A DNA stretch of 64,000 nucleotides from Tritrichomonas musculus (Eukaryota > Parabasalia > Tritrichomonadida > Tritrichomonadidae), in NCBI GenBank assembly GCA_039105265.1, contig JAPFFF010000018.1, forward strand, positions 2,108,001 through 2,172,000, written 5' to 3'. Of the stretch, positions 59,796 through 64,000 are shown piece by piece. The notes under the pieces are model-generated. The model did no database searches and was not told the DNA's origin. It saw only the letters and a program-made list of their open reading frames with translations. The position numbers and the translations under genes were made by a program. Position 1 is the first letter of the stretch. Each line of letters starts with the position of its first letter.

Positions 59796-61082
59796 ATGTC
59801 TAATCCTCTCAAAGGCTTTTATCATGAAGCAGATGATCGTGTTTACGATGCACTTTGCAGAAGAAAAAGAATAATAGATGATATAGTTGGTTATATGACC
59901 AATTTTAAAGCAAATGGCGTAAGTCTGTTACAAAAATTAAATACAGTTATCCAAGAAGTGCGTCAGATACCAGTGCAAAACTATACACCTACAGCTGTTT
60001 TCATATTAAAATGGATAATGAAACATGTTGGACTTGCCGATAATATTTCGGAATTTTATAATTCTTCAATAGAAGAAATAATTCAACTTTTCTCCAAATT
60101 ATCATCAGATATTGATAAAAAAATGAATGATATGAATTATGATTTAGCGGTGGAAGAAAAAGATTATAATACAGTTTTTGATCAATATATGAAATCCAAT
60201 GATAATTATTTTTCTGTACACAAAAGTCTTTCTGATATTCAAGAGAAAATTGATAAATTTGAAGCTGACAATAACACATCAAAAGTTAAAAAATTGGAAC
60301 CTGACTTTGATAAAGTGCAAAAACAATTACTTGATTCCGAAAAAAAATCATATGAAAATTGGAATAATTTTGTAAATTCCAAAATACAAGTTGCAGCAGA
60401 AGAAGAACATTATATGGTAAAGTGGGAGCAGTTTGATAGAGAAGTGTATCAAATAGTTCAAGAATTATTACAGAAATATTCTGAAAAAGTATTAAAAATA
60501 TCAAATGATCTTAGAGAAATGAGTCAAATATCGCTCAATACTGAATTAGAACAGCTTCGAGGTCAATGTGTAAATATCCCTGAAGACGAAAATATGAAAA
60601 ATTTCAATTATGAGCCATCTTTTACAAAACTAAAGAAAAAATATTATTTTGATGATAGTCTTCCAAAATTCGATTTTAACATATTCCAATTTTTAAAACC
60701 TGAAGAGGTATTCAGTTTTGACTTAGATACGCGAACATCTTTTTTGATGGCAAAGCAAAATTATACTACCAAAAATTTGGATGAAGTCGAAGTTAAGAGA
60801 GAAGATATTCTTAAAGTAATTTCAATTTCAGACAATGCATTTACAGTTAGAAATGAAAGAACAGGAGAAATAGGATTGATTTCTAACCAATATGTCAAGC
60901 AACTTGATAGTAGCATAAAAATTGTTCGTAAAGTTAGACGAGTCTATGAAAATAATAAAAAATTTGATCCTAGATATGTTTTAGTAATGAGTGATCCTGA
61001 TCCAGATTCACATCTTGTTAAATGTATGGATGCAGATGGAACAATTACTTATTTAGCTGATAATGTGTTTTATCCTGAATAA
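59796..61082 (+). CDS. BAR-domain protein with C-terminal SH3-like domain
   Basis: 428 residues, ATG at 59796. Residues 1-270 are long amphipathic helices (FYHEADDRVYDALCRRKRII, QRHxGL-like linkers, QVAAEEEHYMVKWEQFDREV) typical of BAR/F-BAR membrane-bending domains. Residues 320-370 form an SH3 fold: AKQNYTTKNLDEVEVKREDI, LKVISISDNAFTVRNERTG, EIGLISNQYVKQL, where ALYxY is replaced by AKQNY and the ligand Trp by Phe or Thr. A second small beta segment (PRYVLVMSDPDPDSHLVK) follows. Role: endocytic or tubulating adaptor, consistent with the SNARE divergent from it. Confidence 0.75.
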   Translation: MSNPLKGFYHEADDRVYDALCRRKRIIDDIVGYMTNFKANGVSLLQKLNTVIQEVRQIPVQNYTPTAVFILKWIMKHVGLADNISEFYNSSIEEIIQLFSKLSSDIDKKMNDMNYDLAVEEKDYNTVFDQYMKSNDNYFSVHKSLSDIQEKIDKFEADNNTSKVKKLEPDFDKVQKQLLDSEKKSYENWNNFVNSKIQVAAEEEHYMVKWEQFDREVYQIVQELLQKYSEKVLKISNDLREMSQISLNTELEQLRGQCVNIPEDENMKNFNYEPSFTKLKKKYYFDDSLPKFDFNIFQFLKPEEVFSFDLDTRTSFLMAKQNYTTKNLDEVEVKREDILKVISISDNAFTVRNERTGEIGLISNQYVKQLDSSIKIVRKVRRVYENNKKFDPRYVLVMSDPDPDSHLVKCMDADGTITYLADNVFYPE

Positions 61083-61396
61083 TTATTTATTGTATTATAT
61101 GGTTTTCTAGTTTCTAAATTATAATTATATTGCAAATTTTATATTATATTATTATTTAAATTTAAGAAAATATTTTTATTCAAATATCTGGATTAGGATA
61201 TATTATTTGATCATTTTTTTTTGAACATCAACAAGGTAATAACGAATGTCATAAGATTAATTTTAGCAATAATCAATATAATAGTTATTGATCATTAACA
61301 ATTTATACTTCTTTAAAATATTAACATAATTAATGATAGTACGAATAAAAAGCATTTAAATTAATTTAAAAAAACATACAATACTATTAGACAAGA
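61083..61396. other. convergent intergenic region
   Basis: AT-rich; nothing identified. Confidence 0.4.
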
Positions 61397-62113
61397 TTAT
61401 TTTTCCGATTGGTATTTGGTTGATTTAAAATCTATATCCAAATCAACCATTCCTATATTCGGTATTAGTGCTGTTGGAAGTAAATTTTTTTTAACTTGTT
61501 TCATTGCTTCATGGCATTTAGGATCACTTTTTGGATAGAACTTTGAATCTAATGAAATTCCATCTTTCCAAACAATGCATCTAACATTTTTGCACTCAAT
61601 ACATGAATATAATTTTTCGAAGTTGGGCATATCTTCATTTGATGTCTTTGAATGATGATCATCAAATTGAACTGGTTTTTCAGAAATTGGTAAGCCGTAT
61701 GGGATAAAAATTGAAGGGTCAGATTTTTTATATCTTGTTAAATCTCGCGTCAGTCTAGCTGTCAAGTCAGGTGGATTAGCGGGTGGTGGATTTGCTGATT
61801 GATTATCAAATGTTGAAGCCTGTGCTTCATCTCTTCTTCTTCTATTGGTAGATAATATTTGCAATGAGCTTTGCAGTGCAGATAGAATTTGATTTGGTGT
61901 TTGGCTTTGATTTTCGGATGTTCTAGTATTTGATGTCGACGACTGGCTATTTTCATTCATAAAATCTGATGGGATTTGAATTCGATAAGAATTATCAAAC
62001 CAATATGATATAGCAAGATTTAAATTTCCATTATGGCGTTGAAGACAGTACATGGCAGTTCGTCTGTCTTGAAGAGTAATATTCATAAATTCTTGAATAT
62101 CTTCTTCACTCAT
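61397..62113 (-). CDS. UBA-SEP protein, p47/Shp1-like without UBX domain
   Basis: 238 residues, ATG at 62113. Residues 1-42 form a UBA-like domain (MSEEDIQEFMNITLQDRRTA, then LQRHNGNLNLAISYWFDN, compare NxDLxxAIxxFF). Residues 45-150 are Ser/Asn/Gln/Pro-rich. Residues 165-230 match a SEP domain: CIVWKDGISLDSKFYPKSDP, then CHEAMKQVKKNLLPTALI, then MVDLDIDF (compare LTLWxNGFxVDxG, FLxxIxxGxxPxEL, VxVxLxD). p47/NSFL1C and Shp1 carry UBA-SEP-UBX; the p97-binding UBX domain is absent here, so direct Cdc48 binding by the usual route is doubtful. Confidence 0.8.
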   Translation of the reverse strand: MSEEDIQEFMNITLQDRRTAMYCLQRHNGNLNLAISYWFDNSYRIQIPSDFMNENSQSSTSNTRTSENQSQTPNQILSALQSSLQILSTNRRRRDEAQASTFDNQSANPPPANPPDLTARLTRDLTRYKKSDPSIFIPYGLPISEKPVQFDDHHSKTSNEDMPNFEKLYSCIECKNVRCIVWKDGISLDSKFYPKSDPKCHEAMKQVKKNLLPTALIPNIGMVDLDIDFKSTKYQSEK

Positions 62114-62487
62114 TTATAAATTTGGAAAAAAAAAAAAATTAAGAGAATTAATTCAATATTCAATATTATTGAAAAATAGACTTTAACATTTATTATGGTT
62201 ATTGATTTATAATCAAGAATATCAGCAAAAATAAAAGGAAAAAAACTGATCATGAGAAAAATATGATTGGATAAAGGAAAACTATTTTAATTTTCATTTT
62301 TAAAATATTTATTTGCTTTAATAATAAAAAATATTTTTTATTAAAAAATAAAAATAACAAATCAAGATAAATAAGTTTTAATTTCACATCACCTTTTGTG
62401 TTTGTTCACAAATTCATTGAGAAATTTGAATACTTGTGGTCAAAGATGTAGCATAGAAAAAGTTGTAGATTTTCATTTTAAAAATTA
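62114..62487. other. divergent intergenic region, UBA-SEP and radical SAM promoters
   Basis: AT-rich with an initiator-like TCATTTT at 62473-62479, 9 bases before the radical SAM ATG. No other feature. Confidence 0.45.
62473..62479 (+). promoter_or_regulatory. initiator-like TCATTTT before radical SAM gene
   Basis: Matches TCAYTW next to the ATG, implying the gene uses a normal trichomonad promoter. Confidence 0.4.
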
Positions 62488-63606
62488 ATGTTGTGGTTTG
62501 TAACATTGACCCAAGATTGCAACTTTAAATGCAAATATTGTGGAAGTGACGAGAACTTTGATATTGAAGACTTATCCCCATTTCCTGAGAATATCACATA
62601 CGACATTAACTTACTTAAAAAATTAAATGAAGAAGAAGACCTTGCGCTTTGTTTCTACGGTGGAGAACCCCTTCTTCGTATTGATTTAATTGAGCAAATA
62701 ATGGAGATTATTCCAAAAGCCAAATTCGTTCTTCAAACTAACGCGTCACTACTTGATAAATTAAAAACTCCAAACCTTCTTAAGATGGATACGATACTTG
62801 TTAGTATCGATGGTGATTCTGCTGTAACCAATGTTAATAGAGGGAAAAATGCATATGAAAAGGCAGTTAAAAATGCAAAAAATGCTCGTGATAGAGGTTT
62901 TACTGGTGATATAATTGCACGAATGACAGTTGGTGAAGATTCTGATATATATAGAGATGTAATGCATCTTCTAAATGTCGAGCATAATGGAAAGAAATTG
63001 TTCGATCATGTTCATTGGCAACTTAATGTTGAATGGGATACTCCTGCATACTCAGCCTATAAAGATTTCTTTGGTTGGCGTGACAAATCCTATAATCCAG
63101 GAATAACAAAGCTTGCAGATGAGTTTATCAGCCAATTAAAAGAAAATGGTACAATACTTGGAATCACTCCATTTTTGGGAGTTATTTGGTCTCATCTTTC
63201 TGGTGAAAAGTTCCAAACTGTTAGATGCTCTTCAGGTTGGGAGTCATTTAATGTTGCTACAAATGGTGATATTACAGCTTGTCCAATAGCCCCAGAGTTT
63301 GTTTCACTCGGAAATATTGCCAAGATACAATCTCCAAAAAGTGTTCACCACAAAGAAAAAGTTGATGAGCCTTGTACATCATGTGAAGTCCTTTCTGAAT
63401 GTGGTGGAAGGTGCTTGTATGCAAATCAAACACAGTGGTGGAACGAAGATGGATTCCAGGAAGTTTGTGTAACTGTTAAGCACTATTTAAACGAAATTAG
63501 AGAAAGAATTATGCCTGTTGTTCGCGCTGAAATCGAAGCAGGAAGAAAAACAATGGAAGACTTTCATTATCCCAAATATAACAATTCAACTGAAATTATT
63601 CCATAA
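62488..63606 (+). CDS. radical SAM/SPASM enzyme, putative peptide-modifying, prokaryotic type
   Basis: 372 residues, ATG at 62488. The N-terminus MLWFVTLTQDCNFKCKYCGS has the CxxxCxxC 4Fe-4S/SAM motif; then LCFYGGEPLLRIDLIEQIM (GGEP motif), VLQTNASLLD, ILVSIDGDSA, and a C-terminal SPASM-type region with Cys in VRCSSGWESF, ITACPIAPEF, EPCTSCEVLSECGGRCLYAN and FQEVCVTVK, enough for auxiliary clusters. It resembles the archaeal/bacterial 'putative peptide-modifying radical SAM' family (AF0577-like) and anaerobic sulfatase-maturating enzymes. Such enzymes are oxygen-sensitive, fitting an anaerobic host. No substrate peptide is obvious nearby. Likely acquired by lateral transfer. The stop is in TAAA. 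Confidence 0.9.
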   Translation: MLWFVTLTQDCNFKCKYCGSDENFDIEDLSPFPENITYDINLLKKLNEEEDLALCFYGGEPLLRIDLIEQIMEIIPKAKFVLQTNASLLDKLKTPNLLKMDTILVSIDGDSAVTNVNRGKNAYEKAVKNAKNARDRGFTGDIIARMTVGEDSDIYRDVMHLLNVEHNGKKLFDHVHWQLNVEWDTPAYSAYKDFFGWRDKSYNPGITKLADEFISQLKENGTILGITPFLGVIWSHLSGEKFQTVRCSSGWESFNVATNGDITACPIAPEFVSLGNIAKIQSPKSVHHKEKVDEPCTSCEVLSECGGRCLYANQTQWWNEDGFQEVCVTVKHYLNEIRERIMPVVRAEIEAGRKTMEDFHYPKYNNSTEIIP

Positions 63607-63920
63607 ATAGATTAATATAAGAATTTATAGATGTATATATTAGCTTTAAGTATTTTCTAAATTCTTGACTATTCCCATTTCTATTTTTTACTTTCAGAAT
63701 TATTGAAATTTTTTTATTTCATCTTTTTTATATTTTTTTGAATATATAAAATTGATCAATTTATTTCAACTTTTTGATATGGGGTATTGAATTATTTTCA
63801 TCATAAAAAACTTTTTGATGATTATAAAATATTTTTTTATGATATAAAAACCGTTTCTTTAAGTTATTTTTTCATTCAAAATGATAAAATTATTTGAATT
63901 GATTAAATATAAAAGATATT
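63607..63920. other. intergenic region with paired promoter words
   Basis: AACTTTTTGA at 63768-63777 and 63809-63818, 32 bases apart, 150 and 110 bases upstream of the ATG at 63921. Otherwise AT-rich. Confidence 0.45.
63768..63818 (+). promoter_or_regulatory. paired AACTTTTTGA elements before the right-edge gene
   Basis: Two exact copies, each followed by an AT-rich T/A context (ATATGG and TGATTA). Confidence 0.4.
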
Positions 63921-64000
63921 ATGGATCAAAACCTCGAGAATTGTGAGGCTATTTTTCAACACTATGCATCTCTCTTATCTGATGAAATTACAGATTATTC
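63921..64000 (+). CDS. start of a gene cut by the right window edge
   Basis: ATG at 63921 opens a frame reading MDQNLENCEAIFQHYASLLS and continuing past the window. Two AACTTTTTGA promoter words and a TCATTCA initiator-like word (near 63871) lie upstream. Too short to identify. Confidence 0.55.
   Translation, partial: MDQNLENCEAIFQHYASLLSDEITDY

Noticed and set aside
1-64000. Canonical trichomonad introns (GTATGT ... ACTAACACACAG)
   Set aside because: I looked for the 3' motif on both strands and saw no copy; genes other than the ankyrin gene read through without gaps.
1-64000. tRNA, rRNA, snRNA genes and CRISPR arrays
   Set aside because: No T-loop-like GGTTCRANNCC blocks, conserved rRNA stretches or spaced repeats were recognised by eye; a covariance-model search would be decisive.

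Overview
The window looks like nuclear DNA of a parabasalid (trichomonad) protist, most likely a Tritrichomonas-type genome. The evidence is an AT-rich background, compact and almost entirely intronless genes, many stop codons embedded in TAAA (the UAAA polyadenylation signal known from trichomonads overlaps the stop), TCAYTW-like initiators just upstream of several ATGs, and lineage-typical families: a relic DDE 'superfamily endonuclease' transposon, DUF3447-type ankyrin proteins, trichomonad-style alpha-actinin, and long coiled-coil proteins. No bacterial features (operons, Shine-Dalgarno sites) and no rRNA, tRNA or CRISPR were recognised. All names below come from reading motifs by eye.

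Layout. 1-16.6 kb is gene-dense: a truncated gene, a divergent ribosome-biogenesis pair (Fyv7/TAP26-like and RRP1/Nop52), a coiled-coil protein with an E2F-like upstream site, importin beta, a highly repetitive LRR/acidic-repeat protein, 14-3-3, a coiled-coil protein, a small unknown protein divergent from a Rab GTPase, a PP2A B56 subunit and a sugar transporter. 16.6-22.3 kb is a gene-poor AT-rich block holding a decayed pogo/Tigger-like DDE transposase and a possible MITE. 22.3-31.9 kb holds a calponin-like protein, a frameshifted DUF3447/ankyrin pseudogene, a long ankyrin gene cut by five short AT-rich inserts, an acidic repeat protein and a NOL9/Grc3 polynucleotide kinase. 32.6-48.3 kb holds ribosomal protein uL6 (L9), an M18 aminopeptidase, a helical-repeat protein, three plus-strand genes with flagellar or coiled-coil character (ODA1/ODAD1-like, a 1060-residue coiled coil, DZIP1-like), a MOCOS-type PLP enzyme and an expanded alpha-actinin. 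48.3-50.1 kb is non-coding with a 29-nt inverted repeat. 50-64 kb holds a Sel1/TPR-like protein, helical and small unknown proteins, TTC27/Emw1, the NatC catalytic subunit NAA30, a coiled-coil protein, a short Gos1-like SNARE divergent from a BAR-SH3 protein, a UBA-SEP (p47-like) protein, a radical SAM/SPASM enzyme of prokaryotic type, and a truncated gene at the right edge.

Functional themes are ribosome biogenesis and translation (Fyv7-like, RRP1, NOL9, uL6, TTC27, NAA30), cytoskeleton and flagellum (alpha-actinin, calponin-like, ODA1-like, DZIP1-like), membrane traffic and transport (Rab, Qb-SNARE, BAR-SH3, p47-like, importin beta), and signalling (14-3-3, PP2A-B56).

The most interesting signals are: (i) five short AT-rich inserts at equivalent positions in successive ankyrin repeats, between otherwise open coding blocks and without the canonical trichomonad intron motifs; (ii) the 10-mer AACTTTTTGA, found 11 times upstream of eight genes in both orientations; (iii) the prokaryote-type peptide-modifying radical SAM gene; (iv) a 29-nt perfect inverted repeat framing a 570-bp spacer upstream of alpha-actinin; and (v) the hyper-repetitive LRR/NGDEQPW/TEAPAQPE protein.
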